Part shown: one piece after another, positions 45,513 to 56,438 of the stretch
Layout of the letters: the number at the start of each line of letters is the position of its first letter
How positions within the stretch are numbered: the first letter of the stretch is position 1
Assembly (NCBI GenBank): GCA_001599595.1
Contig: BCHH01000007.1
Span: 620,084-684,083, forward strand
From: Beverwykella pulmonaria
Taxonomy: Eukaryota; Ascomycota; Dothideomycetes; Pleosporales; Melanommataceae
Reading direction: 5' to 3'
Length of the DNA stretch: 64,000 bases
The notes under the pieces: generated by a model
What the model was told of the DNA's origin: nothing
The model's input: only the letters and a program-made list of their open reading frames with translations
The model's database searches: none
Position numbers and translations under genes: made by a program

Positions 45513-46375
45513 TCACGAATGCTCCTTCAGTTTCGCCTCAATCTCCTCCAGGTCCTCTGCGGTGTCAATCTCGATTATCCTCCCCACCTCTGCCGTATTC
45601 CGCATAAGCTCCTTCGCACCAGCGTACAGCATCTTCACTTCGTTGTTGCATGTGACAGGCAAGTAGTACAGCATAACGTATGGGACCGACAGCCTTCCTG
45701 AATCCTAAATGTATCTCAGCATCGCCTTGCCCAGGCAGTCGTTGTCGAAGCGCATACGAGGGTGAGCGGGTAGCTGAGCAGCACGAATCTCGGCGCGTGG
45801 TCTGGCAGCTCGTCGGCAAGGCTCTGGATGTCAGAGTAGACGTCCTCGTCTACCTGCTGGATCTCCATCGTTTTCTTGTCAATCTGATCTGGCTCGGACA
45901 GGCATCAGCCCCGTTTGTAACGGCAACAACTCGCAGAGGCAGGTAAGCTCGGGGAGTGCATGGCTGCAGCAGCAGTTATTGCACAGGCTGTAGGATCACA
46001 AGGGCGTACAGATGACAGCCTGCGGGTTTTTGGCCCGCGATGTCCCCAGCCGGAATTTGCGCAGTTTGTCCTTGGTTTCCTGCGAGAAGGTGTACAGGCG
46101 GCTTTCGGAAGACTAGAGGGGGCCTTGTTAGCGGCGGGCGGGTGTCGCGAGAGTCTCGACTTGCCATCTCAACGGTGCCCAGGCGGGGAAGAGCAGCAGA
46201 GGGAGAAGATGGGCGTCGAGGTGTTGCGCAACAACGGTGAGGGGGTAGGGCTGAGGAAGTGAATGGCCGGAGAGGGATGGATCTCGGAGTCGTTCCCTAG
46301 TGGTGCGGGGCAGCCTCCCAAACCACGCCATTGCTGTTTCTCTCTATGCGCCTTTCGACATGGCTTCACCTCCAT
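45513..46375 (-). CDS. AIM7: Glia maturation factor homologue (GMF, ADF-H domain; Aim7)
   Basis: ADF/cofilin-fold protein that binds Arp2/3, promotes branch disassembly and inhibits nucleation (family knowledge). Certain exons are 46112-46010 (SSESRLYTFSQETKDKLRKF, GTSRAKNPQAVI), 45888-45758 (YQIDKKTMEIQQ, ADELPDHAPRFVLLSYPLTL) and 45704-45513 (DSGRLSVPYVMLYYLP, KMLYAGAKELMRNTAEVGRI, and the end ELEEIEAKLKEHS-like tail). This covers the whole ADF-H fold, about 142 residues. The first coding exon is very short and uncertain: the exon at 46112 begins in phase 0 right after an AG with a stop codon just upstream. The only phase-fitting start I see is ATGGAG at 46375-46370 with a GTGAAG donor, giving a 257-nt intron and only 47 bp to the next gene's ATG. 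Confidence 0.85.
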
Positions 46376-46422
46376 GCAACTAGCTACTCAGCATCCCTCA
46401 CAACCGCCCGACTGAAACTCTG

Positions 46423-47611
46423 ATGTTCGGCAGACTCAGCCAGGTAGCCAGACATTTCTCGCGCCCCCTTCCCAACTTTGCCCATCTTTCCGCAGCGAAT
46501 CCGCGATCCGCGCTGCTATCATCATCCACCATGGCGGCACAGGACAAGAAGCTCATACACACGGCTGCGTGTTTGATCATCGGCGATGAGGTGCTGGGGG
46601 GAAAGGTAGGCACGACCTGGCCCGCGCGGAAGCCATTGTGAGCACAGCTAACGTGCGCGCCTTCAAGACAGTGGATACGAACTCGGTAAGATGGATGAGG
46701 CAAACCTTCACAGCTCGGACTCAGCTAACGCAGCCTAGGCCTACTTTGCCAAGTTCTGTTTCTCTCTGGGAATCCACCTGCGGCGAATAGAAGTCATTGC
46801 TGACGATGAAGGAGAGATTGTCGAGGCAGTCCAGCGTATGAGCAAGAACTACGACTTTGTCGTAACGTCAGGAGGAATTGGCCCCACGTGAGCGCCACGC
46901 CTCCCTTACCAGACGCTACCCATAGCTGACCCCGGACTGTCGCTTAGACACGACGATATCACGTACCAGTCCATAGCCAAAGCGTTCGGCCTCCCATTGA
47001 AACTGCACGACGCGGCCTTTGAGCGCATGCGGCGCCTCTCCAAACCACACCCTTCGCAGCCGAATTTCCAATGGGATATTCCTTCCGCCGCACTTACCGC
47101 GAAGAAGCGCATGGTCGAACTGCCTCTGGACGATTCGCTGCCGGACGAGGACCAAGTAATCTTCGTAAACGATGCGCTTTGGGTACCCGTCGCCTGCGTA
47201 CATGGCAATATCCACATCCTGCCCGGTGTACCCAGACTTTTTGAGAGCTTGCTGGACGGGCTAAAGCCCCGCCTTCTACCCAGATTGACCGACCCAGAGG
47301 GCAAGGGCGTCCACCGGATACTCATCTCTACGCCCATGGCAGAGAGCGAAGTGGCCGGATTCCTCACCGACTTCGCGGCCAAGGTAGAGCCCAAGGGAAT
47401 CAAAGTAGGTAGCTATCCCCGATGGGGAAAAGAGCACAATACGGTTACGCTCGTGGGTCGTGACGTTGAGTATATGGATTCTCTGGTCCCTGAAGTCGAG
47501 AAGGCCGTTCAGGGGCGGAGGGTGTCGGTGGAAGGGGAGGACGACACAGACAAGTCGGAGGCCACCACGGGTGTGTTCGACACCGTCACTGGCGGACTGG
47601 CATCGGGTTGA
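46423..47611 (+). CDS. Molybdopterin-binding (MoCF/CinA-like) domain protein
   Basis: Exons 46423-46605, 46668-46685 (18 nt), 46739-46887 and 46948-47611 give 337 residues. The MoaB/Mog fold is shown by AACLIIGDEVLGGK, then [38 protein letters not shown] and LPGVPRLFESLL. Fungal relatives resemble the N-terminal domain of eukaryotic FAD synthases and bacterial CinA, but the enzymatic activity in this subfamily is not settled; a FAD pyrophosphatase-like role is only a possibility. The first 36 residues (MFGRLSQVARHFSRPL and onward) are Arg/Ser-rich and precede a second Met (residue 37), suggesting a mitochondrial presequence. All junctions are in phase. It is divergent from the GMF gene. Confidence 0.9.
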
Positions 47612-48956
47612 GCGGGCTGGCCATGGTCTCACGCGTTCATTGTAAATATAGGCAAAGGGGCAGCCAGCAGAACATGAAGACATGTCGTCAAAATAGAATA
47701 GAAGATGATGCTCGCCGGAGCTTATAACACACGTCAGCGTGCCTCTTAGGGGGCTTCTCGAAGAAGCGCAGAAGGGCTGCCTTGTGTGTCGCTAGAATAA
47801 GCGCGCCGAGCCAATATCAGGGTCGATAAGGCGGCGGCGGAGGGGGGTTACAGGGAGTGATAACGCTGGTGATGGGGCTTTCCAATAGCAACCTGTCAAC
47901 GGACACCGCTTGCGGGCGCAATAACAAAGGCTCGCGTGCAGCCTCGTCAACCGCGTGCAAGACTCTCTCCAGCGCATCCAGTGGGTGAGGGCGGTTCTGA
48001 GGGCGGTTCTACGCATGCACCCGCCCGCCGAAGGCACCCCACCTGTGTGGAACACAGCGTGCGAGCGACCGCATGGGAGGTGCATCATGTGAGAAACCTC
48101 GGAGTGTTTGGGCTGCTGGAGGTGTCGATACCTTTCCATCACCATGCACCCTGGCGTGGCTTGTCTGCACGGAGGCTGCGCTCTCATCTGCACGGCAATG
48201 GTTTGCGCATGGACAGACCCTATGCCGCGCCCCTCTGGCAGCCTGCGAACCGGGCTGGGATACGCAGATTTGGAGGTTGTCGACCCCAGCAGCGCTGCTT
48301 TAACCGCTCGCGTCGACGACGGGGGGCAGCACGCGCAGGCGTTTCTTTTGGAGCAGATGCCTGAGGTTTCCAGAGGTGCCTAGGGGAATTGGGGTGCTGC
48401 AGCTGCTGCAGCGTGAGGGCTGCGGCGAGGCGTGTTCACCACAGGCGCCCCAGCAGATGGCTGCTCCAACCGCCTCGTGGGGACAGTGGTGCCCTTTCGG
48501 CTTGTCTGTTCGTGGACGTCCTTTTCGCTCGATGCAGAGGCCGCACGCTGCACAGCGCTAAGGCCAGCAAGTACCACCGAATCAGAGCCCATCGCCACCC
48601 CAGACAAGCTAGACGTCGTTTTTGCTGCGAGCCGAACGTGAACCTGCTTGCTTCCATCCTCCCAGAAACGCCAGACGTCCACCGCCGTTAATTCTCCCCA
48701 TCTACCCCCTAGGACCCCATCTCCATCACCACCGCGAGCACAATTGCTCCTGCTTTCTCCAGACCGCCCCGCCCCCCTCTCCGGCCTAGCTATCCGTCGT
48801 CCAGCAGCACTGCACGCCCGCTCCGCTCCGCTCGTTTCCCGCCTCCTCATTTGACCGCTGCAAGCTCGGCTTTCCAGGTCTCTAGCACCTGAGCAGCGCA
48901 ATTTATCGCGTGTGCCTTCACCACACCTCTAGAGCTCGATAGACTGCACACACATA
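47612..48956. other. Intergenic, RAS upstream region
   Basis: About 1.35 kb with no recognised gene, though GC-rich open frames occur on both strands. The last ~300 bp are C/T-rich and probably the RAS leader. It contains many CTGCAG-like and CACC motifs but nothing I can assign. Confidence 0.4.
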
Positions 48957-49771
48957 ATGTCATCAAAGGTTCGTCCTCTCATCGCCTATCCCGCTGAGAC
49001 TCGCTGACGTGCGCCCCAGTTCCTCCGAGAGTACAAGCTCGTGGTAGTCGGCGGCGGCGGCGTGGGAAAGTCGTGCCTGACCATCCAGCTCATCCAAAGC
49101 CACTTCGTAGACGAGTATGACCCGACAATCGAGGGTGAGTGCCCCCCTTCCTGCAAACATTGGCGCCTGAGGCATTGCATAACACGTCCTGCTAGATTCC
49201 TACCGCAAGCAGTGTGTCATCGACGACGAGGTCGCCCTGCTCGATGTGCTCGATACGGCCGGCCAGGAGGAGTACTCGGCGATGCGGGAGCAGTACATGC
49301 GGACGGGCGAGGGCTTCCTGCTCGTGTACTCGATAACCGACAGGCAGAGCTTCGAGGAGATTATGACGTTCCAGCAACAGATCCTACGGGTCAAGGACAA
49401 GGACTATTTCCCCATGATTGTCGTGGGCAACAAATGCGATCTTGACGGAGAGAGGCAGGTATCAACACAGGGTACGTCCCGGTCTCGCCAGACCGTCCTT
49501 GTTTTGCCGCGCTGGCGTGCTAACCGTCTCACCACCAGAGGGCGAAAATCTCTCGCGACAGTTTGGCTGCAAGTTCATCGAGACGTCGGCAAAGTCACGC
49601 ATCAACGTCGACAACGCCTTCTACGACATCGTACGAGAAATCCGCAGATACAACAAGGAAATGTCATCATATCCCGGCCAACCCGGCGACCGCCAAAGCA
49701 ACGGAGTTTCCAAGATGGGCGTCGACGACGACCACCCAAAGAGCGGCTGCTGCGGGTGCGTGGTCATGTAA
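48957..49771 (+). CDS. RAS1: Ras small GTPase
   Basis: Membrane-bound GTPase controlling growth and cAMP/MAPK signalling. Exons 48957-48968 (only ATG TCA TCA AAG), 49020-49134, 49196-49471 and 49539-49771 give 211 residues. Seen: [20 protein letters not shown] (P-loop), effector region YDPTIEDSY, switch [17 protein letters not shown] and ETSAK guanine-specificity motifs, and a hypervariable tail ending SGCCGCVVM, a CaaX box for farnesylation with adjacent Cys for palmitoylation. The P-loop residue equivalent to human Gly12 is Gly, so no activating change is present. The length and tail fit the Ras1/RasA class rather than Ras2 or Rheb. Confidence 0.96.
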
Positions 49772-52700
49772 GGCAGAGCTGGGAGGCTAGCTGTCGCGGA
49801 TCTTGGGTGGAAGCATGAAGAATGACGAGACCCTCTGTGGTTCGGTGCCATCATCTCGGACGTCGCATACGTTTTCCTTGTTTGGTAGAAAAGAAGGGAA
49901 ACACTTCGATACCTTTTAGCACGTACTGTCAGTTTAACTTATCTTCGAGGTCAGCCTGGGACCGATCCTTCCCTTCTTCGACTCTTGTTTGGGTTTAGTT
50001 TTATTTGGGACCATGGTGTTGAACACGGTTTTCTCTGTCTACTGGGCGCGCCTGTCTGTTTGTCTTCCGAACACGGTGCGCTGCTCCTCCCTTTATTTTC
50101 CCTTTTTTTTTTACCATGTTCAGCAGGGAATCGAGCACATTTCCTTGTCATGGCAGTGGTACTGCTGCTGCCGCAGCCTCCTCCTCTCTAGACGTCATCT
50201 CTTTCATGGCATTTGGTAAATTGTATTTCCTTGTCTACTCTACTCATGCACTGCACTGCACTCCAGAGGATCGCATGCATGCCATGGTCAGCTGGTGGGT
50301 ATGGTGGGCGATCGAAGCGGTCGGTCGAAAATTATTCCAATCTATCTACGGTTTTTTCCTCCATTTTGAATCTCCTTCTCCCTTGTCGAAGAAATCGATT
50401 CAACTTGTACGAAAATAATTTTTGTGGTTGCTTTGCATGGTCATTTTCACTCTGCTACTCACCGCTTGAGCGCGCTTTCTTGTCCGTCTGACTTCATATG
50501 CTGTACTCGTATTTTGTATGCTGGATAGATAGGCGTGCGGCAAAGCTCAAGTCTTAGTCCACTCTCGCCGCCCTTCCCCTCCCCCGCTTCCTTCGATCCA
50601 TGGCTGCGGAATGGCACGGCACGGTACAGGTTGATCCCCTCACTTTTGCAAAATTCCAATGCGGCATAGATGCGCGCCTCTTCCCTTCGAACCGACAATG
50701 CGCCGCTTGCGGCCTCGTCACCCTTGTTCCCATTCTGGAGCGGATTCCAGAGGCCCTTTACACATTTGGCTTATTTCTGGGGTCTACCAGTGCTAATTGG
50801 AGGATTTTACTACAGTGCGAGAGGGGCGGGGGGTATGCAAGGCGGTTTCAAGAGATGGGTAGGGAGGGGTTGGTGTAGTATGGGGGATACAGACGTACAG
50901 TACGTACCGCGGCGAGATCTGGAGATACTTCGGCGTAATAAAGGTGATATTTTGCTGGGGATTGGAGGGCGAGTGGGCTAGGTGACGGGGCTTATTCAAC
51001 AACGCTCCTTCCGAATGGATCCTGTGTGACGAAACCACCTCCCTATGTGGGTAAGCATTGTACCACTTCCTCAACTCGCTCTTCGCCATCGCCTCTCAAC
51101 CCTACCAGGCCAGGGTTTCTCTTGACTGCCAGCATCGGTATCCGGAGCTTCTCACGCACGTCAACCCCGCCAAACGCTTTTCTCGACCGCTCTCCCGGAA
51201 CCCAATCCCATGCGTCGATGCCGTGTTAGACTGTTTTTGGCCGTTGTGTTTAGCCTATTTTGGGACCACTCGAAATGACACCTGCTACTTTCTTGCCTGT
51301 CTGTCCGCCTGGGTCCCACCTGGTGGACATGTGAAAGCGAGTCGATCGCGACAACACGGAGCAGCACAGTACGCTGAGGTGTTTTTAGCTGCTAACGTTG
51401 CACTGTTTGTGCATCGGACTCCGGTGATAGATTAAGTCCCAGCAAGGCTGGATAGGGACGGCAGTGCCATGCACCCTTGTCCCCGCCCTACCTCTCCATG
51501 CCATGGCGCACGTCGATCACGTCGAACAACGCGACAAATGCAGCCCATTCTGCGGCCAGGTCTATGCCGTGGTATATCTGCTGAATTAAATGCGATTTAA
51601 TCGGTGAGTGCTGGGGCCAATGAAATTCGACGTGCAGAGGGTTTTTAGGATAATTAAAAGGAGGGGGTTGTTGGGAAGTCGTTTGGGAGCGCACGGATGG
51701 GGAAGTGTCTGCAAGGGCTGGGAAGGGATTTGATCGCCAGGGTAAACGCGACGGTGACGATGGTTTGGGAGGTTGAGCATTGGATTGAGGCTGGTGTTGA
51801 TATCTGCAGGTGAGTTTCGCTGAGACGGAGAGATACTCCTGCGTCAAGCAGGTGGACGAGTATATGGCCTATGGAACGACTACACGCGTCTGCCCACCAT
51901 CGGTGTGCCTTGCTCCAGCCCTCCATCTGCCACGCCTGTCCTATACCAGGGCGTCTATCTTCGGCCATGTCCTAGTCCAGACAGATCTCAACAGAATTTG
52001 AAGCAACAAATCTAATTAAGGTTCGGCTCGAGACGTGGCAGTCGGATCTTGCGACTGCGTCGAAAACGCAATTTCGCTTCACAGGTCAACAATCCAGGAT
52101 CGTTACCAAGATTTTGGTATTCACTTCTGTCTGTGGGAAGAGCATCTCGTTCTTCTCTTGTGGTCTTTCGATGCTGAAGCGTCGAATGGGTGCCCTGCCG
52201 TTGTTATCTAGCGCCCGGCATGAGATTGTGCATCGTAGATTACGAATTGCCATATGGGATGGGATATATCATCTCTTACGTTGTGAAGACATACTGCTAG
52301 CTAATTCGGTGACGCGCTCAGGAAGAAAGACAGTCAGGCCCAGTTTCATCCAAATGTCGTAGCAATGCACACGAAGATCTGCTCCATCGCAATGTGCTAC
52401 GCAGGAGGCAGGAGAAGCACTCGTCAGCATTACTCTCCCACAACCGTTTATTATTAAGCCTGTACTTCTGGCCGGGAGAACCACGCGACAGATCCCCAAT
52501 CCCACGTAAGCGGGGAAGTAAGTCTGCCTTCCCATGCCATGTTCATCCACGAGGGGCGGGACGGCTCGTCACCAAACGGGGCGTTCTGTTCTGGCTTTTT
52601 GGTAGATGTGGCTGATTATGTGAGATATGGCAGAACACTTTGACCTTGGAGATTCTTGCTTGTGTTGTGGATTGGTCGATTGGTTGATTGAGTTTGAGAA

Positions 52701-55467
52701 TGCGATTGTGATAGGTGAGATTGTGTGAATTGAAGTGGGCTTACTTGCATTGCATGCTCCATGCAGGATCTCCAAACTTTGTAGCACGCACTCCGAGATA
52801 AGATCCAATCATGCGGGTTTGTGCCTGCCATTTTCTAGATTCTGAAAGAGGCGAGATGAGGCGAGGCGAGGCGAAGCGAAGGGAACACCTCGCCGACTTC
52901 GGTTTGGAGTTGCAACGTCGTTCGCGGCTATGTGTGGCAGGGAAGTGAGATGTGGGTCGTAAGGCTGTCAGCCTACATGCTACGTCCACAACACGTGCCA
53001 CTTATTCATCTCTGCGAAACGGTTGAACATAGAAACGCACACGTACTCTCTCCTACGGCGTTGTTCCTATCGATAAGGGATAAGGATAAGGGATAAGGGC
53101 TTAGACTGTGCCGCAGCCCTACAATACTCCACTCCCTCGCCGCTTTAAGTTCGTTCACGAGTGTCGTACCTCCCCGTCCGTTGGTCCGTATTCGGTATCG
53201 TAAGTACTCAGCTTCTATCTCCTCGGATTGCACACGTATACTGTGGGACACGAAACTTCCGTGCCGGCGCCCGACGCAGCACGTAGAGCTATGTATATAT
53301 GTTTTTCTATTATTTTTGGGCAGATTGAAATATCGGAGATTTGTCCGTTGCGTCATTTTCAGCTGTTCGATCTCTGCGGAGCCGGGGATTAATATGCGTG
53401 GATGGTGGTGTGGTGGTAAGACATACATAGAGTGGCCTTCAGCCCGGACGTTGGATTCAACGTTGACAATCGTAGAGTGCAGGTGTGTGTATTCTGGTAC
53501 TCGGAAAGGGCGTAATTCGGCTCACGGCCCGGGACAGAGCAAGAGCTTTAAAAATACGGTGCAAGGTTGGGGAAGTTGTGAGACGCATGTGATATCTGCG
53601 GCGCAGTTTTTGCCTAGATGCTCTTTTTTCCTCCTCTTTCCTTCCTTTTGCGGCTCGAAACTGCCAGTAGCATTCCGCCTTCTTGTGAACACTGTCAAAG
53701 GGAAAGCAAGTATCATAACTAGCATTCTCTCACACAGCTATTCACTGATCACTGACCGCCCTCCAAACTCACTCGAGTATATATTTTCCCCCCAATATCT
53801 AGAGACCCAGCATCTACCTCGCTTTTCTTTTTCGTATTCGAGTCTTCCTATATGAACCAATTAATTCAACTTTTTTTTAACGAAAGACTAACCGGCATGG
53901 CGTTGACCCCATATCGACGAAGACTTCGTAGCCCACGACCCCGATAGCTTTCCCAGAGAAAAGGTTGATTGACCCATCTCTTGAAGGAGCCCAGAACGCG
54001 AGAGATTTTGCATTTGATACGCAGCGAACCCATTCTTTTTGCTACTTTGCTCTGCTAGTGTTGTGATCGCCCGCCCCTTTTAGGCGAATTTGAGATGAAG
54101 TTGAGTGGTAGTATGCCGATATTATCTACAAAACCAGCATAACTGCTGCTTCCGTACCGCGTAGATCCTAGATCTGTAGCGTCTTAAAGATTAACAGTGC
54201 TCTTTGTCTCGCCCTCTTTCCTCGAAGTTGAGTTTACTTGTACTACATCACACCTGTAGTTCGACATAGGATTTAAAGTAATGCCCTCAGATTTCGACCC
54301 TCCCCGAAAGTTTATTATAGAATGTTTGTACTCGTGATGGAGACTATTGATTTGGCTTCAGGGATAGCGGGGAGTTCTACTCTAAGAAGGCATGGTGATT
54401 CACGACGATGGAGGCAAGCCAGAGTACTCCGCGATCATGTTCTCGGTTATCGATAGTGGAACGGCCTAGGCCACATTCTCTCGAGCTTTCTAGCTCGACC
54501 TTGCGTGGCGGAGGATGGGTGGGGAACATGGCTTTCCAACCCACGTCTTTATCGCACGCGAGCAAGCTCGCTATATTCTGCCGCAAGATCAATTCCGGAT
54601 GGCCTAGGTTGCAAGGCACGACTTAATGTGACTGTGGCGAAGAGCGCCTGGGCTTGGGAGGCTGGAGCAGGCCTGACAGATAGGGTTTGAGGGATATAGG
54701 GCGCCCAAGCCTTCTAATGTGAATAGGTGTTCTTTTAGGAAGTGATGCGATTACGAGGCTCTAGTGGTTGCACATTAATGGGCAGTGGATGAGAGAGAAG
54801 GGGTCGAAGTGGAAAAATATATCTGCGAGAAGTTCGGGGACGAGGAGTATGGGGTCAGTAGGCGTACAGGTTGAGGAAATATTGGCGGTTGCGACTTCCA
54901 TCGTTACCTCGTTTGACCTCGGTTGTGAAGCGGTTTATGCCGGGGGTCGGGGTCGAGATTGGGGAATGGGATGATGTTGTAGAGATGGATTTTGAAGCAT
55001 GGATTTTGCGGCAGCGTGCGAAAAGATACGACCTGTCATAGATTGGTACTGCAGGCTACCCAAAAGAGTCATGAAATGCCCGGGTATGACCAAAGTAATC
55101 AATCCCATAGATTGCGCTTTGCATGTTAACGATGAAGATAGCCTTTGCACTCTCAAAATCGGCATCCTCGGTGCATAACAGTCAATTCCGTGAACGCCGT
55201 AACCCTTGACTGTGTTTCTCTTGTGTTTTTGTGTGAGTTATTGGGGGTGTGTCGTTTGGGGTAGTTGAGAGGGTCTGCATAAGTTTGTAAAGCCTCGTAT
55301 TTATTAAGTGGAGGAGTGATTTGGAAGTTGATGGCATTCAATATTTACATTGTTTCGCCTCCCTATGCTATGATATTGTATACACAGGATACGCGCGGTG
55401 GTCCTGGAATCTTCGAGTTCGCATTTGATGCCCATCTCTATCGCAAACGAGAAAACTGGCATATCCT
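49772..55467. other. 5.7 kb gene-poor interval
   Basis: No protein family could be recognised on either strand despite several open frames (up to about 220 codons), which lack start context, splice partners or family-like sequence. Short tandem repeats occur: GGATAA-type units around 53070-53100 and GGCGA-type units around 52855-52880. The RAS 3' UTR should occupy the first few hundred bp. Composition is less AT-rich than the islands at 18-20 kb and 41-45 kb. Non-coding transcripts are possible but cannot be called. Confidence 0.4.
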
Positions 55468-55878
55468 CTACTCCCCCTCTTTCGATATCTTCTTCCGCCT
55501 GGCTATCTCAACTCGTCTGGTAACGCCTAGCTCTTCATCATCCTCATCCTTCTTTATCCCCAAAACCTGTCCGATCAGCCCACCAGGTTTCGGCACCGGA
55601 CACTCCCTCTTCGGTTTCGCCCACTCCTCTTCCTCCGCCATTCTCCTCCTCTGCTCATTCAGGACATCGTTGCATGTCTCCTCCTGCGGCATCTTCCTCC
55701 TTCTCCGCCGTCTTGGCTCTCCTGACAACGCTTCTGGGGCGGCGGAATCAGTAAGTGTCCGTGGGTCCACGGGACATGGAAGGAGATGCGGTGTTGCAAC
55801 GACGAGAAAGGAGAAGAGAAGCGTCGTTGTGAAGAGTGAGGTCGTCATGCGCGAGCGGGGGTGGAGATGTGGTGGCAT
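55468..55878 (-). CDS. Small conserved-looking protein with N-terminal hydrophobic segment
   Basis: Uninterrupted frame of 136 codons; a second Met (55848) gives 126. After that Met comes a signal-anchor-like TTSLFTTTLLFSFLVVATP, then CPVDPR, a basic run (RRRRRRKM), and a charged region containing RECPVPKPGGLIGQVLG. I recall similar short ascomycete proteins with the CP(V/I)PKPGG motif, but no function is known to me. The hydrophobic start suggests secretion or an organelle membrane; the charged body suggests it is soluble otherwise. It is divergent from PPG1, with 560 bp between the starts. Confidence 0.5.
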   Translation of the reverse strand: MPPHLHPRSRMTTSLFTTTLLFSFLVVATPHLLPCPVDPRTLTDSAAPEALSGEPRRRRRRKMPQEETCNDVLNEQRRRMAEEEEWAKPKRECPVPKPGGLIGQVLGIKKDEDDEELGVTRRVEIARRKKISKEGE

Positions 55879-56438
55879 GATGGCTTGGTTGTTGGTGGTT
55901 TGGAGGAGCTAGTGAGGGTGCTCTGGAGGCATCACAAGGGTCTGGAGGGTGTCAATGCTATTACAGGGCTGAGAGAGGAGGTGTAGGCATCGTACCAGCC
56001 CAATTGAGATGCCTCGGGCGAGCGTCGTGGTAGTGGAGACGTGATAGCGGGGGTGGGATGTTGGGAGAGGGTTTTGGTGGAGCGAGTGGAAGGTCGAGAG
56101 CGCCAAGGTCATAATCCCTGCAGCTCGGAACTACTTCTCGACCTCAGCACCATGGCCCGTCACCAAGTCTACACCATCTCTTTACTATCACGGTGATCGT
56201 GTTCGTCGCTTCGTACGTATAGCCAAGTCGAAACGGATTCTGCGACACGGTTCATCGGATTTGCGCGACTCGCGGCGTCACCACACTCTACGCCACCGTC
56301 TCCGACATTTCCTCCTACCGCTGAAGCGCGTTCCTGTCAGATTAAAATACCGTAGGAGGCGATTGAGCGTGCAACACCAGCGGCACGCGACCACTTTTCT
56401 TACAGCCCGCGGTGGGCAACTAAGGCGCAGCTGCAACC
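55879..56438. other. Divergent intergenic region upstream of PPG1
   Basis: 560 bp between opposing start codons. No defined motif or gene seen. Confidence 0.4.

Noticed and set aside
1480..49771. IML1, LST4, VPS15 and RAS as one nutrient-signalling cluster
   Set aside because: Only IML1 and LST4 are adjacent; VPS15 and RAS are tens of kb away with unrelated genes between them.
53181..53855. 224-codon open frame on the plus strand
   Set aside because: The translation is low in family-like motifs and begins inside sequence without promoter or splice context; no relation to known proteins seen.
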